Assembly: GCF_004920835.1 (NCBI RefSeq)
Contig: NZ_QFHO01000002.1
Location: forward strand, 1 to 64,000
Origin: Stenotrophomonas maltophilia
Lineage (GTDB): Bacteria; Pseudomonadota; Gammaproteobacteria; Xanthomonadales; Xanthomonadaceae
Reading direction: 5' to 3'
DNA length: 64,000 bases
The number at the start of each line of letters is the position of its first letter. The stretch's first letter is position 1. A program made the translations under genes and the position numbers. Below the pieces are notes generated by a model. The model saw only the letters and a list, made by a program, of their open reading frames with translations, searched no databases and was not told the DNA's origin. Positions 16,673 to 25,958 of the stretch are shown in pieces.

Positions 16673-18445
16673 TCAATCGATGAACTGCAGCCTTGCCAGT
16701 TCAGCGTACAGACCGCCTTCGGCCAGCAACTGCGCGTGCGTACCCTCGGCCACGATGCGGCCCTGGTCCATCACCACGATGCGGTCTGCCTTGAGCACGG
16801 TGGCCAGGCGGTGGGCGATGACCAGCGTGGTACGGCCGGCCATCAATCGCTCCAGCGCCTGCTGCACGCCATGCTCGCTCTGCGCATCCAGCGCGCTGGT
16901 CGCTTCATCCAGCAGCAGGATCGGTGCGTCCTTCAGCAGCGCACGGGCGATCGCCACACGCTGCTGCTGGCCGCCGGACAGGCGCGCGCCACGCTCACCC
17001 AGTTCGCTGTCGTAGCCCTGCGGCAACGCACGCAGGAAGCCGTCGGCCTCGGCTGCGCGCGCAGCATCTTCGACCTCGGCGTCGCTGGCCTGCAGCCGGC
17101 CGTAGCGGATGTTGTCGCGTGCGCTGGCCGCGAACAGGGTGGGCTGCTGCGGCACCAGCGCAAGCTGGTCGCGCAGTTCGGCCGGATCGACCTCGCGTAC
17201 ATCGATGCCGTCCACGCAGATGTGGCCAGCAGCCGGATCGTGGAAGCGCAGCAGCATCGACAGCACCGTACTCTTGCCGGCGCCGGATGGCCCCACCAGC
17301 GCCACGGTCTCGCCCGGGCGCACATGCAGGTTGAAATGATCCAGCGCAGCCTGGTCAGGGCGCTGAGGGTAGTGGAACACCACGTCGTTGAACTGGATCT
17401 CGCCGCGCAATGGCTGTGGCAATGCGTGCGGCTGTGCCGGTGCGCGGATCTCGATGTCTTCCTGCAGCAGTTCGCCGATGCGGCCCATGCCGCCGGCCGC
17501 GCGCTGCAGCTCGTTCCATACTTCGGCCAGCGCGCCCACCGAGCCACCACCGATCAGTGCATACAGCACGAACTGGCCCAGCGTACCGGCGCTGAGGCGG
17601 CCGTCGATGACGTCGTGCGCGCCCAGCCACAACACGCCGACGATGGCGCCGAACACCAGCAGGATGGCGCTGGCGGTGACCAGCGACTGTGCGCCGATGC
17701 GGCGGCGCGCGGCACCGATGGCATCAACGAGTGCCTTGTCGAAGCGTCCGCGTTCGTACGGTTCGCGTGCATGTGCCTGCACCGTGCGCACCGCTCCCAG
17801 AGTTTCGCTGGCCAGGCTGTTGGCATCGGCGATGCGGTCCTGGCTGTTGCGTGCGACCGTGCGCAGCTTGCGCGCGCCGATGATGATCGGCAGCACCGCC
17901 AACGGGATACCCAGCAGCGACCACGCGGCCAGCCGCGGGCTGGTGACGAACAGCATCGCCAGGCTGCCGATCACGGTGACCGTGCTGCGCAGGGCCACCG
18001 ACATGGTCGAGCCGACCACGCTGCGCAGCAGTTCGGTGTCTGCCGTCAGGCGCGATACCAGTTCACCGCTGCGGCTGCGGTCGTGGAAGCCCGCGCCCAG
18101 GTGGATCAGGTGGGCGTACAGCTGGCTGCGCAGGTCGGCTACCACCTTTTCGCCAAGCAGCGATACGAAGTAGAAGCGCGCCGCCGTGCCCAGTGCCATG
18201 ACTACCGCCACCAGCATCAGCAGGGCGAACGCGCGGTTGATCTGGCCGCCACTGGTGAAGCCATGGTCAATCATCTGCTTCACTGCCGGTGGCAGGCTCA
18301 GCGTTGCCGCCGATGACACCGCCAAGGCCAGCAGCCAGGCCGTGAACAGGCCACTGTGGCGGCGCACGAACGGCCACAGCGTGCGCAGGCTGCCGAGGCG
18401 GCGCAGCGGCGGGGTCGAAGCGGGGGCGTCGTCCTTGTCAGTCAT
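16673..18445 (-). CDS. ABC exporter, fused membrane and ATPase domains (MsbA-like)
   Basis: A 590-residue half-transporter. Six membrane helices occupy about residues 35-320. The ATPase domain has Walker A GPSGAGKS, the Q-loop PQQPTLF, signature LSGGQQQRVAIARALL, Walker B ILLLDEATSALD and the H-loop VIAHRLATV. This is the exporter class of MsbA, LmrA and related lipid or drug pumps; the substrate cannot be told. The ATG at 18445 overlaps the end of the upstream yigZ gene by eight bases, so translation is coupled. Confidence 0.9.
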   Translation of the reverse strand: MTDKDDAPASTPPLRRLGSLRTLWPFVRRHSGLFTAWLLALAVSSAATLSLPPAVKQMIDHGFTSGGQINRAFALLMLVAVVMALGTAARFYFVSLLGEKVVADLRSQLYAHLIHLGAGFHDRSRSGELVSRLTADTELLRSVVGSTMSVALRSTVTVIGSLAMLFVTSPRLAAWSLLGIPLAVLPIIIGARKLRTVARNSQDRIADANSLASETLGAVRTVQAHAREPYERGRFDKALVDAIGAARRRIGAQSLVTASAILLVFGAIVGVLWLGAHDVIDGRLSAGTLGQFVLYALIGGGSVGALAEVWNELQRAAGGMGRIGELLQEDIEIRAPAQPHALPQPLRGEIQFNDVVFHYPQRPDQAALDHFNLHVRPGETVALVGPSGAGKSTVLSMLLRFHDPAAGHICVDGIDVREVDPAELRDQLALVPQQPTLFAASARDNIRYGRLQASDAEVEDAARAAEADGFLRALPQGYDSELGERGARLSGGQQQRVAIARALLKDAPILLLDEATSALDAQSEHGVQQALERLMAGRTTLVIAHRLATVLKADRIVVMDQGRIVAEGTHAQLLAEGGLYAELARLQFID

Positions 18446-19034
18446 CCTGGTCGTCGTCTTGTATGCGGATACGGTCACGGGTGGCGTCGCGCAGGCGGAT
18501 TTTCAATGCGTCGACCTGATCGGCAGGCAATTCGACCCGCAGGCACACGCCGTCGGCATCGAACTGTTCATCGCGCTTCTCTGCGGCGAAGACGGGCAGG
18601 GTGGCGTGCAGGGTGCCCAGATCCTCGAACCCGGCCAGCAGCCGCAGCCGGGACATGGCCACCAGCGGCAGCCTCGGCGCGGTACGCAGGCATTCGGCCG
18701 CGGCCCCGCCATAGGCACGCACCAGACCGCCGGCGCCCAGCTTGATGCCGCCGAACCAGCGCGTCACCACCACCATCACCCGGTCGAAGCCCTGGCCATC
18801 AATGGCGGCCAGGATCGGCCGGCCGGCGGTGCCGGCCGGCTCGCCATCATCGCTGGATCGATAGTCCTGGCCGTGCCGGTAGGCCCAGCAGTTGTGCGTG
18901 GCGTCAGTCACCGCAACCTGCTGCAGGAAGGCCATCGCCGCCACCGCACCGTCGATTGGCGCGGCGTGGGCGATGAAACGGCTGTGCTTGACTTCCAGCG
19001 TGTGGTTGACCGGCTGGGCGAGGGTATCGGGCAT
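18438..19034 (-). CDS. yigZ: IMPACT/YigZ-family protein
   Basis: A 198-residue YigZ/IMPACT family protein, with the UPF0029 signature region RPILAAIDGQGFDRVMVVVT and RWFGGIKLGAGGLVRAYGGA. The C-terminal small domain follows. In eukaryotes IMPACT modulates GCN2; the bacterial role is unknown. An ATG three codons upstream (19043) is an alternative start. The gene runs into the ABC exporter with an 8 bp overlap. Confidence 0.88.
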   Translation of the reverse strand: MPDTLAQPVNHTLEVKHSRFIAHAAPIDGAVAAMAFLQQVAVTDATHNCWAYRHGQDYRSSDDGEPAGTAGRPILAAIDGQGFDRVMVVVTRWFGGIKLGAGGLVRAYGGAAAECLRTAPRLPLVAMSRLRLLAGFEDLGTLHATLPVFAAEKRDEQFDADGVCLRVELPADQVDALKIRLRDATRDRIRIQDDDQDD

Positions 19035-19074
19035 CCCCACCATTCTACGGGGTTGCTGCAGTACCCGGTCCGGC

Positions 19075-20055
19075 TCAGTCGTCCAGCAGCGGACGCAGGT
19101 CGCGCGGCAGGCGCGATTCCGGATACTGCTGGATGTAGCGCTCCAGGCTGGCGCGGGCGAGGTCGCGCTGGCCATCGTCGCGACGTTCTCGAATTTTCTG
19201 CAGCCACTGCCGCCGTGGCAGCCGGGCGTCAGCGGCCACTTCGGCCTGCACCGTGTCCGCACTCAGGCCAGCATCGCTGCCGCGGCGCATGACCCCCGGT
19301 GCGGAACGGCTGGGGGCTTCGCGCTTCATCGAGGTGATCTCTACCCGGTCCAATGCCGGGGCCTGTTCGGCCTGGACGCTGTTGGGCTCTGGCGTGCCTG
19401 CCGAGCGTGCCTTCAGCGAACCACTGGCGACAGCCGGCGCCATCAGCGGCGCGGGTGCCGAGTAGGCAGTGGGGGCAGGGGGCGCCGGTGGCGCCGCAGC
19501 CGGGGGCGGCGGCAGTGCAGCGAAGGCGCTGTCGGCAGCGGGTTCTGCCGCCATCGATCGCGCGGCCGGTGCCGGTGCATCGGTGGCTTCTACTGGTGCT
19601 GGCTTGCGCTCGCGTGCAATGGCTTCTGCCGGGGCGGCAACAGCTTCCGGTGTTGCCGGGGCAACAGCCGGTTCTGCAGCGGCAGCCGTGCTGTCTGCGG
19701 CGCTGCTTTCAATCGTCTGCTCAGTGGCGGCGACATCGGCAGCTGCAGGCGCTGCCGCCATCTGGGCTTCGCCGGCGGGAACCGGCGGCGGTTCCGGGCG
19801 CAGCTGCCAGGCGATACCGATCGCGAACACCATCGAGGCCGCGATGCCGAACACAGCCGGCCAGCGCGGGCGGGTGCGCCGCACGCGGGGCGCGTCCGGT
19901 GAGGTGGTGGCATCGGCGGACGGCGCATCCACGGCGGCACGTGCCGCGGCCAGGATGGCGGCGTCCAGCGCGGCCGGCGGTGCCTGCTCGGCGCGACGGC
20001 CGAGCAGCTGGGCCAGCTCGCGTTCTTCCGGCGTCAGGGGGTCGTTTCGGTTCAT
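19075..20055 (-). CDS. Putative membrane anti-sigma factor
   Basis: A 326-residue protein that starts in a 4 bp overlap with the ECF sigma gene, the usual place for an anti-sigma factor. The cytoplasmic N-terminus is about 65 residues (TPEERELAQLLGRRAEQAPP), followed by one membrane segment (FGIAASMVFAIGIAWQL, about residues 68-84). A periplasmic region of about 170 residues is extremely rich in Ala and Pro. The last 60 residues are different again, charged and helical (RQWLQKIRERRDDGQRDLAR, then YIQQYPESRLP), recalling a TPR-like helix pair. No zinc HxxxCxxC motif is visible. Function is inferred from position and topology. Confidence 0.75.
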   Translation of the reverse strand: MNRNDPLTPEERELAQLLGRRAEQAPPAALDAAILAAARAAVDAPSADATTSPDAPRVRRTRPRWPAVFGIAASMVFAIGIAWQLRPEPPPVPAGEAQMAAAPAAADVAATEQTIESSAADSTAAAAEPAVAPATPEAVAAPAEAIARERKPAPVEATDAPAPAARSMAAEPAADSAFAALPPPPAAAPPAPPAPTAYSAPAPLMAPAVASGSLKARSAGTPEPNSVQAEQAPALDRVEITSMKREAPSRSAPGVMRRGSDAGLSADTVQAEVAADARLPRRQWLQKIRERRDDGQRDLARASLERYIQQYPESRLPRDLRPLLDD

Positions 20056-20675
20056 GCGTTCAATCCCGCACGCAGCTTGTCCATCGCATAGCGCAGCCGC
20101 GATTTCACGGTTTCCCGGCCCACGCCGGTGATCTGGCCAATCTCCTCCAGGCTCAGTTCCTGATCCAGCCGCAACTGCAGCACTTCACGCTGCTCGGGCG
20201 GCAGTTGCTCCATCGCCAGCTGGATGCGGCGACGCTGTTCGAATTCGGAAAGCTCGGCTTCCGGGGTCTGCCCGTCCTCGATCGCCGCCAGGCGCAGGTC
20301 GGCATCGGCCGGCGCGGCGGGGCGGTGGCGGGCAGCGCGCCAGTGGTCGTTCAAGCGGTTGTGGGCGATGCGGAACAGCCAGGTGCTGAACGCCGCTTCG
20401 GGCTGCCAGCCGGCGCGGGCGCTGATCACCCGCTGCCACACATCCTGGAAGATCTCCTCGGCCAGCGCGTTGTCCCGCAGTTGCCGCAGCAGGAAGCCGA
20501 ACAGGCGCTTGCGGTGGCGTGCATACAGGCTTTCGAACGCGCGCAGGTCGCCACCGGCCCAGGCCAGCATCAAGGCTTCATCGGTTGGCAGTGCGCTGGC
20601 TTCCACGGCGTACAGGGTAAGGCCTGCAGACGGTGGCGCATAGCCGGTGGCGGCGGCGGGAAGGGCGAGGGTCAT
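20052..20675 (-). CDS. ECF-type RNA polymerase sigma factor
   Basis: A 207-residue sigma-70 family factor of the extracytoplasmic-function type. Region 2 is FESLYARHRKRLFGFLLRQL through AEEIFQDVWQRV and FSTWLFRIAHNRLNDHWR. Region 4 is QLPPEQREVLQLRLDQELSL followed by EEIGQITGVGRETVKSRLRY. The ATG at 20675 was chosen; an in-frame ATG at 20744 would add 23 residues. It overlaps its putative anti-sigma gene by four bases and is divergent from the large GGDEF-EAL gene. Confidence 0.9.
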   Translation of the reverse strand: MTLALPAAATGYAPPSAGLTLYAVEASALPTDEALMLAWAGGDLRAFESLYARHRKRLFGFLLRQLRDNALAEEIFQDVWQRVISARAGWQPEAAFSTWLFRIAHNRLNDHWRAARHRPAAPADADLRLAAIEDGQTPEAELSEFEQRRRIQLAMEQLPPEQREVLQLRLDQELSLEEIGQITGVGRETVKSRLRYAMDKLRAGLNA

Positions 20676-20817
20676 GGCTCGGAAGGGGCTACGGTCGGCA
20701 GGAAAAACGTACGGGCGCACGATTCGGGGTTTGCGGGCTTCCATTGCCCCCCGGGTGGCGCGCTATGCTCGGCGGCTCAGGGGAGGCGACGCACAGACGG
20801 CGCCAAGAGATTGTCAT

Positions 20818-23658
20818 TTGTCCACGCATGCTGAACCGGCGGAAGAACCACTACACGAGGCCGTGCTGAGCACGGCGCTGGTGCGCGCGCTGCATGCGCT
20901 GCTGCCGGAAACGGCAGTGCTCCGGGTCGGCTGGGAAGACCCGCAGCTGGGGCGTGGCGAGGGCGGCTGGCCGCCCGTCAGCGGTGACCGGCCTGCAGTA
21001 CCTGCTGGCATCGGCGATGGCCAGCATGGCTGGGACTACGACGGTGCGCGCCTGCTGCTGTCGGTGGAGGGCGCGATCCCCTCGCCGGCGTGGTGGGGGC
21101 TGGCCCGGCAGGCGATGGAGCTGGCCCTGCAGCGCGGCCGCCAGGCGGGACAGATCAAGGCGCTGGAGGAGGCCGAGCGTCTGCAGCAGGCGCTGTTCCA
21201 GATCGCCGACCTGGCCGGTGCCGACCTGGAGATGGGCGAGATGCTGCGCCACGTGCACGGTGTGCTGGGCACGCTGATGTACGCCGAGAACTGCTACATC
21301 GTCGAGTACGACGATGTGCGCGACCAGATCCGGTTCCTGTACTTCGCCGACCAGGTCGATGACTTCGTTGCCGACCCGGCGCAGAGCCATGACGCCAGCG
21401 AGATGCCGCGCAGTCTGACGGTGGCGCTGCTGCGCCATGGCAGGCCGCTCAGTGGCCCGTCACGCGAGCTGCTGGCGCGGGTGGTCGAGCAGGAGCACGA
21501 TCCGCAGCGTGGCCCGGAAAGCCTGGACTGGCTGGGCGTACCGATGCTGCGCGATGGCCGCGTGTGCGGTGCCATCGTGGTGCAGAGCTACGAACACGCG
21601 GCCCGCTATGGTGAGTCCGAGCGTGCCCTGCTGGGTTTTGTCGCCCAGCATGTGCAGACCGCGATGGACCGACGCCAGGCCCAGGTGCGGCTGGAACAGC
21701 AGGTCGAGCGGCGCACCCAGCAGCTGCAGCGCGCCAACCACAGCCTGCAGGACGAGGTGGCCGAACGACGCCGTGCCGAGCAGCTGCAGACCGCGTTGTA
21801 CAACATCGCCGAGATGGCGATGTCGGCCGACAGCCTGGCCCAGTTCTACGGGCGGGTACACGGCGTGGTGGGGCGCCTGCTCGACGCGCGCAATTTCTAC
21901 ATCGCGCTGGTCAACGCGGCGGGCAATGGCCTGGATTTCGTCTATTCGGTGGACGAGCACAATGCCAGCCGTGCGCCGCGACCGTTCAGCCGTGGCCTGA
22001 CCGAATACGTGGTACGCAACCGGCGGCCGCTGCTGGCTTCGCGCGCGCAGATCGATGCGCTGCTGGCCAACGGCGAGGTGCGCGAATCCGGTGCGCGCTC
22101 GCATTGCTGGCTGGGCGTGCCGCTGCTGCGCGACGACGAAGTGGTCGGCGCGATCGTGGTGCAGAGTTACAGCCAGAACAGCACCTTCAGCGTGCACGAC
22201 CAGCGCCTGCTGACCTTCGTCGCGCAGAACATCGGCACCGGCCTGGCCCGCCAGCGCGACCAGCAACGGCTGCGTTCGGCGCATGCCGAGTTGGAAAAAC
22301 GGGTGGAAGAGCGCACCCGCGAGTTGGCCGAGGTCAACGAGAAACTGCTCGGCCAGATCGGCGAGCGGCTGCGCGCAGAACAACGGCTGACCCACCAGGC
22401 CATGCACGATGCGCTGACCGGCCTGCCCAACCGCCTGCATCTGCTCGACCGCCTGCAGGATGCGTTGTCGCTGGCCCGTCGCGAGGGTGGACCGGTGTTC
22501 GCCGTGTTGTTCCTTGACCTGGACCGCTTCAAGCTGGTCAACGACAGCATCGGCCATGCCGCAGGCGATCGCATGCTGGTGGAAGTGGCCAAGCGCATCG
22601 TGTCGATGGCCAGCACCGACGATGTGGTGGCGCGGCTGGGCGGTGACGAATTCGCAGTGCTGCTGCAGTGTCCGCAGGGCCTGGCGCAGGCACTGGATTT
22701 TGGCCAGCGACTGCTGCTGGCGCTGCAGGAATCGATGTGGATCGCCGGCCGCGAACTGTTCCCGTCTGGCAGCCTGGGCATCGCCCTGTGGAACCCGCGC
22801 TACCGTACCGGCGAAGAGCTGCTGCGAGATGCCGACGCCGCGATGTACCGGGCCAAGGCGCAGGGCCATGACCGCTGCGCGATCTTCGACGAGGACATGC
22901 GCGAGCAGGCCATGCGCAGCCTCGACCTGGAAGCCGATCTGCGCCGCGCGATCAACAACCACGATTTCGTGCCGTTCTACCAGCCGATCGTGCGCCTCTC
23001 CGATGGCGAGGTGGTCGGGCACGAGGCGCTGCTGCGCTGGCAGCACGAGCGCCGTGGCCTGCTGCTGCCGGGGGCGTTCCTGGAGCTGGGCGAGGAGAGT
23101 GGGCTGATCGAACAGGTCGACTGGCTGATCTACGAACAGGTCATCGCCGGCCTGGCCGAAGGCGGGCACACCTATGTGTCGGTGAACGTGTCACCGCGTC
23201 ATTTCCGCTCTGCTGAGTTCAGCGGCCGGCTGTTCGGCCTGCTGGATGCGTACGGTGCCGATCCGCAGCGGCTGCGGCTGGAGATCACCGAGGTCGCACT
23301 GCTGGATGACGGCCCGCACACGCTGCGCATCCTGCAGGGCCTGCGCGAGCGCGGCATCCAGGTGCAGCTGGACGATTTCGGTACCGGCTTCTCGGCGCTG
23401 TCCTACCTGCACCGCTTCCCGATCAGCACGCTGAAGATCGACCAGAGCTTCATCGCTGGTCTGCATGGACCGGAAGTGCAGAGCACGCGCGCGCTGGTCG
23501 AGGGCGTGCTGTCGCTGGCGCGCACGTTGGGCATCGAGACCATCGGCGAGGGCATCGAAACCGAGGCGCAGCAGCAGACGCTGCGCGAACTCGGCTGCGA
23601 CTACGGCCAGGGCTACCTGCTGGGGCGGCCGGCACCGTGGGGCTGCGCGGCGGTCTGA
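20818..23658 (+). CDS. GAF-GAF-GGDEF-EAL cyclic-di-GMP protein
   Basis: A soluble protein of about 946 residues. Two GAF-like sensor domains (about 95-290 and 320-475) are each followed by a helical linker (QVRLEQQVERRTQQLQRANH and AHAELEKRVEERTRELAEVN). A GGDEF domain has an intact RLGGDEFAVL near residue 607. A C-terminal EAL domain keeps the catalytic set: GHEALLRW, SVNVSPRHF, LEITEVALLDD, LDDFGTGFS, LKIDQSF and GEGIETEAQ. Both synthesis and breakdown of c-di-GMP look possible. The start is uncertain: the TTG at 20818 avoids overlap with the divergent sigma gene, while an ATG at 20674 in the same frame would add 48 residues. Confidence 0.88.
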   Translation: MSTHAEPAEEPLHEAVLSTALVRALHALLPETAVLRVGWEDPQLGRGEGGWPPVSGDRPAVPAGIGDGQHGWDYDGARLLLSVEGAIPSPAWWGLARQAMELALQRGRQAGQIKALEEAERLQQALFQIADLAGADLEMGEMLRHVHGVLGTLMYAENCYIVEYDDVRDQIRFLYFADQVDDFVADPAQSHDASEMPRSLTVALLRHGRPLSGPSRELLARVVEQEHDPQRGPESLDWLGVPMLRDGRVCGAIVVQSYEHAARYGESERALLGFVAQHVQTAMDRRQAQVRLEQQVERRTQQLQRANHSLQDEVAERRRAEQLQTALYNIAEMAMSADSLAQFYGRVHGVVGRLLDARNFYIALVNAAGNGLDFVYSVDEHNASRAPRPFSRGLTEYVVRNRRPLLASRAQIDALLANGEVRESGARSHCWLGVPLLRDDEVVGAIVVQSYSQNSTFSVHDQRLLTFVAQNIGTGLARQRDQQRLRSAHAELEKRVEERTRELAEVNEKLLGQIGERLRAEQRLTHQAMHDALTGLPNRLHLLDRLQDALSLARREGGPVFAVLFLDLDRFKLVNDSIGHAAGDRMLVEVAKRIVSMASTDDVVARLGGDEFAVLLQCPQGLAQALDFGQRLLLALQESMWIAGRELFPSGSLGIALWNPRYRTGEELLRDADAAMYRAKAQGHDRCAIFDEDMREQAMRSLDLEADLRRAINNHDFVPFYQPIVRLSDGEVVGHEALLRWQHERRGLLLPGAFLELGEESGLIEQVDWLIYEQVIAGLAEGGHTYVSVNVSPRHFRSAEFSGRLFGLLDAYGADPQRLRLEITEVALLDDGPHTLRILQGLRERGIQVQLDDFGTGFSALSYLHRFPISTLKIDQSFIAGLHGPEVQSTRALVEGVLSLARTLGIETIGEGIETEAQQQTLRELGCDYGQGYLLGRPAPWGCAAV

Positions 23659-23677
23659 ACCACCGCGCAGGGAAGCC

Positions 23678-24271
23678 TCAGCGCAGGGCGGCGCTACGCT
23701 TCTCGTCGATCCACTTCGAGGCCTGCGCCGGTTGGTAGTTCTTCATCCACGCCAGCATTTCTTCGATGTCCGAGCCGTACCACAGGTCCTGGCGCTGGTC
23801 CGGATGCAGGAAGCGCTCTTCCACCATGCGGTCGATCATGCCGATCAGCGGTGCGTAGAAGCCTTCCACGTCGAGGAACGCGCACGGCTTGTTGCCGATG
23901 CCCAGCTGGCGCCAGGTCAGCATCTCGAAGATCTCTTCCATGGTGCCGAAGCCGCCGGGCAGGGTGACGAAGCCATCGGCCAGGTCGAACATGCGCGATT
24001 TGCGCTCATGCATCGAGCCTACGATTTCCAGTTCGGTGAGGCCGCGATGTGCCACTTCCCAGTCGGCCAGCTGGCGCGGAATCACGCCGGTCACTTCGCC
24101 GCCGGCAGCGAGCACGGCATTGGCCACGGTTCCCATCAGGCCGACGTTGCCGCCGCCGTACACCAGGCGCATGCCATCGCGGGCGATGCGGTCGCCCAGG
24201 GCAAGGGCGCGTTCGGTATAGGCCGGCTTGCTGCCAGCGTTGGAACCACAGTACACACAGATCGATTTCAT
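23678..24271 (-). CDS. LOG-family protein (TIGR00730; cytokinin riboside 5'-monophosphate phosphoribohydrolase-like)
   Basis: A 197-residue Rossmann-like protein with the defining LOG motifs: VYCGSN at the start, GGGNVGLMG, and the catalytic PGGFGTMEEIFE near residue 110. LOG proteins split nucleoside monophosphates such as AMP or cytokinin ribotides into base and ribose 5-phosphate. It converges on the GGDEF-EAL gene with 19 bases between stops. A T/A-rich leader and two SMAG-like units separate it from the upstream aminotransferase. Confidence 0.9.
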   Translation of the reverse strand: MKSICVYCGSNAGSKPAYTERALALGDRIARDGMRLVYGGGNVGLMGTVANAVLAAGGEVTGVIPRQLADWEVAHRGLTELEIVGSMHERKSRMFDLADGFVTLPGGFGTMEEIFEMLTWRQLGIGNKPCAFLDVEGFYAPLIGMIDRMVEERFLHPDQRQDLWYGSDIEEMLAWMKNYQPAQASKWIDEKRSAALR

Positions 24272-24375
24272 GGATCTTCCTGTCTCTTGGCCGGAAACGA
24301 AAACGCCCCATCGCCGACCGCAGAGCGGTCAGGGACGGGGTGTCTATGGATTATGGACCTTCGCGGTTGCCGTCT

Positions 24376-24449
24376 GTAGAGCCGAGCCGCGCTCGGCTGT
24401 TCTTCGTTCAGATCGCGGCAACGGTAGAGTCGAGCAAGCTCGACTCTAC
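24376..24449. repeat. Two SMAG-like palindromes
   Basis: Unit one, GTAGAGCCGAGCCGCGCTCGGCT, is at 24376-24398. Unit two at 24424-24449 is a perfect 26 bp palindrome from GTAGAGTCGAGC to its mirror ending GACTCTAC. They lie downstream of the aminotransferase stop and may end its transcript. Confidence 0.8.
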
Positions 24450-24461
24450 AAAGAACGGGGC

Positions 24462-25958
24462 TTACGCCGCGGCGGCCTGCTCGCGGCGCGGGCCTTCACG
24501 CAGGGCGCGGCCGACCAGGCCCACCAGCAGGTCCAGCTCCTCGCTGTCCATGCCGAAGTGCGGAGTGAAGCGCAGCGAGTTCTCGCCACCGTGGATCACG
24601 TTGATGCCGTGCTGGCGCAGCCATTCCTCGGTGGAATTGGCGCCGTAGCACTTGAACTGCGGGGCCAGCTCGCAGGAGAACAGCAGGCCGGTGCCCTGCA
24701 CCTTGGTGATCAGGCCGCCCAGTTCGCCCTTGAGCTGCTCCAGCTTGCGCACCGCCTCGGCACCGCGCTCGGCGATGTTGGCGCGTACCTGCGGGGTCAG
24801 CTGGGCCAGGGTGGCGCAGGCCACGTCCAGCGCACGTGGGTTGCTGGTCATGGTGTTGCCGTAAATGCCCTTGCGGTACAGCTGCGCGGCATGCTCGGTC
24901 ACGGCCAGCACCGACAGCGGGTACTGCGCGGCGTTGAGCGCCTTGGAATAGGTTTCCATGTCCGGCGGATCGAGGCCTTCGAAGCCCGGGTAATCGACCA
25001 CCGACAGCACGCCATGCGCGCGCAGGCCGGCCTGGATCGAGTCCAGCAGCAACAGGCTGCCATGGGCACGGGTCAGTTCGCGGGCCACCGCATAGAACGA
25101 CGGCGGCACCGAACGGCCCGGGTCGCCTTCGCCCATCACCGGCTCCAGGAACACCGCCTCGATGAACCACTGGTTGCGCGCGGCATCCTCGAACACCTTG
25201 CGCAGGCCGGCCTCATCGTACGGCGCCACGGTAATCACCGAGTCCTCGCCGCGGTAGCTGGCCAGGTGCTGCATGTAGCTCTTGCGGCTGGAATCGGAAT
25301 ACAGGGCAGGGCGGTCGGTACGGCCATGGAAGCTGCCCTTGACCACCACGCGCTTGATCGCGGCGCCGGCGTGGCGGGCACCCGGGTCGGTCTGCAGCTT
25401 GGCATTGACGTCGGCGATGCGCGCGGCCAGGCCGACCGCTTCAGAGCCGGAATTCAGGCACATGAAACGGGTGAACGGGCAGCCGCCACGACGGTGGCCG
25501 ATCTCGGCGCGCAGCGCGGTGATGAAGCGCTGCTGGGACAGGCTGGGGGTCATGATGTTGGCCATCACCTGCGGGCGCGCCATCGCCTCCAGCACGGCAT
25601 CCGGGGTGTGCCCGAAGCCGAGCATGCCGTAGCCGCCGGCGTCGTACAGCACCGCGCCCTTCAGGGTGACCACCCAGGGGCCGCGTGCGGCCAGTGCCAC
25701 GTACGGAGTCACCGCATCATCGGCATAGAAATTGACGAAGCCGTCCTGCATCGCGTCGATCTGCGCCTGTTCGTCCTGCGCCAGCAGCGGCCCCAGGTCG
25801 GCCTGCACACGCGCGAATTCCTCGGCGGCGGCGTCCACCGCGGCGATCAGCTGCGGGTGGTTGGCGGACAGGGCCTTCAGGGTGGCATCGTCCAGGCCGG
25901 AGGTGAGGCGGGTGCCGGGCTGGTTGCGCAGGGGGGCGAGACGTTCGATGAAGCTCAT
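24462..25958 (-). CDS. Class III PLP-dependent aminotransferase
   Basis: A 498-residue aminotransferase of fold type I, class III. The small-molecule site parts are LNSGSEAVGLAARIADV (PLP phosphate), the Asp that pairs with the pyridine nitrogen in LLLLDSIQAGLRAHG, and the Schiff-base Lys in METYSKALNAAQYPLSV. These differ noticeably from the usual DEVQTGFGRTG and GKALGGGYP motifs of acetylornithine or ornithine aminotransferases, so the substrate is uncertain. The ATG at 25958 follows a good AGGAGA site. It is divergent from queA. Confidence 0.85.
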   Translation of the reverse strand: MSFIERLAPLRNQPGTRLTSGLDDATLKALSANHPQLIAAVDAAAEEFARVQADLGPLLAQDEQAQIDAMQDGFVNFYADDAVTPYVALAARGPWVVTLKGAVLYDAGGYGMLGFGHTPDAVLEAMARPQVMANIMTPSLSQQRFITALRAEIGHRRGGCPFTRFMCLNSGSEAVGLAARIADVNAKLQTDPGARHAGAAIKRVVVKGSFHGRTDRPALYSDSSRKSYMQHLASYRGEDSVITVAPYDEAGLRKVFEDAARNQWFIEAVFLEPVMGEGDPGRSVPPSFYAVARELTRAHGSLLLLDSIQAGLRAHGVLSVVDYPGFEGLDPPDMETYSKALNAAQYPLSVLAVTEHAAQLYRKGIYGNTMTSNPRALDVACATLAQLTPQVRANIAERGAEAVRKLEQLKGELGGLITKVQGTGLLFSCELAPQFKCYGANSTEEWLRQHGINVIHGGENSLRFTPHFGMDSEELDLLVGLVGRALREGPRREQAAAA

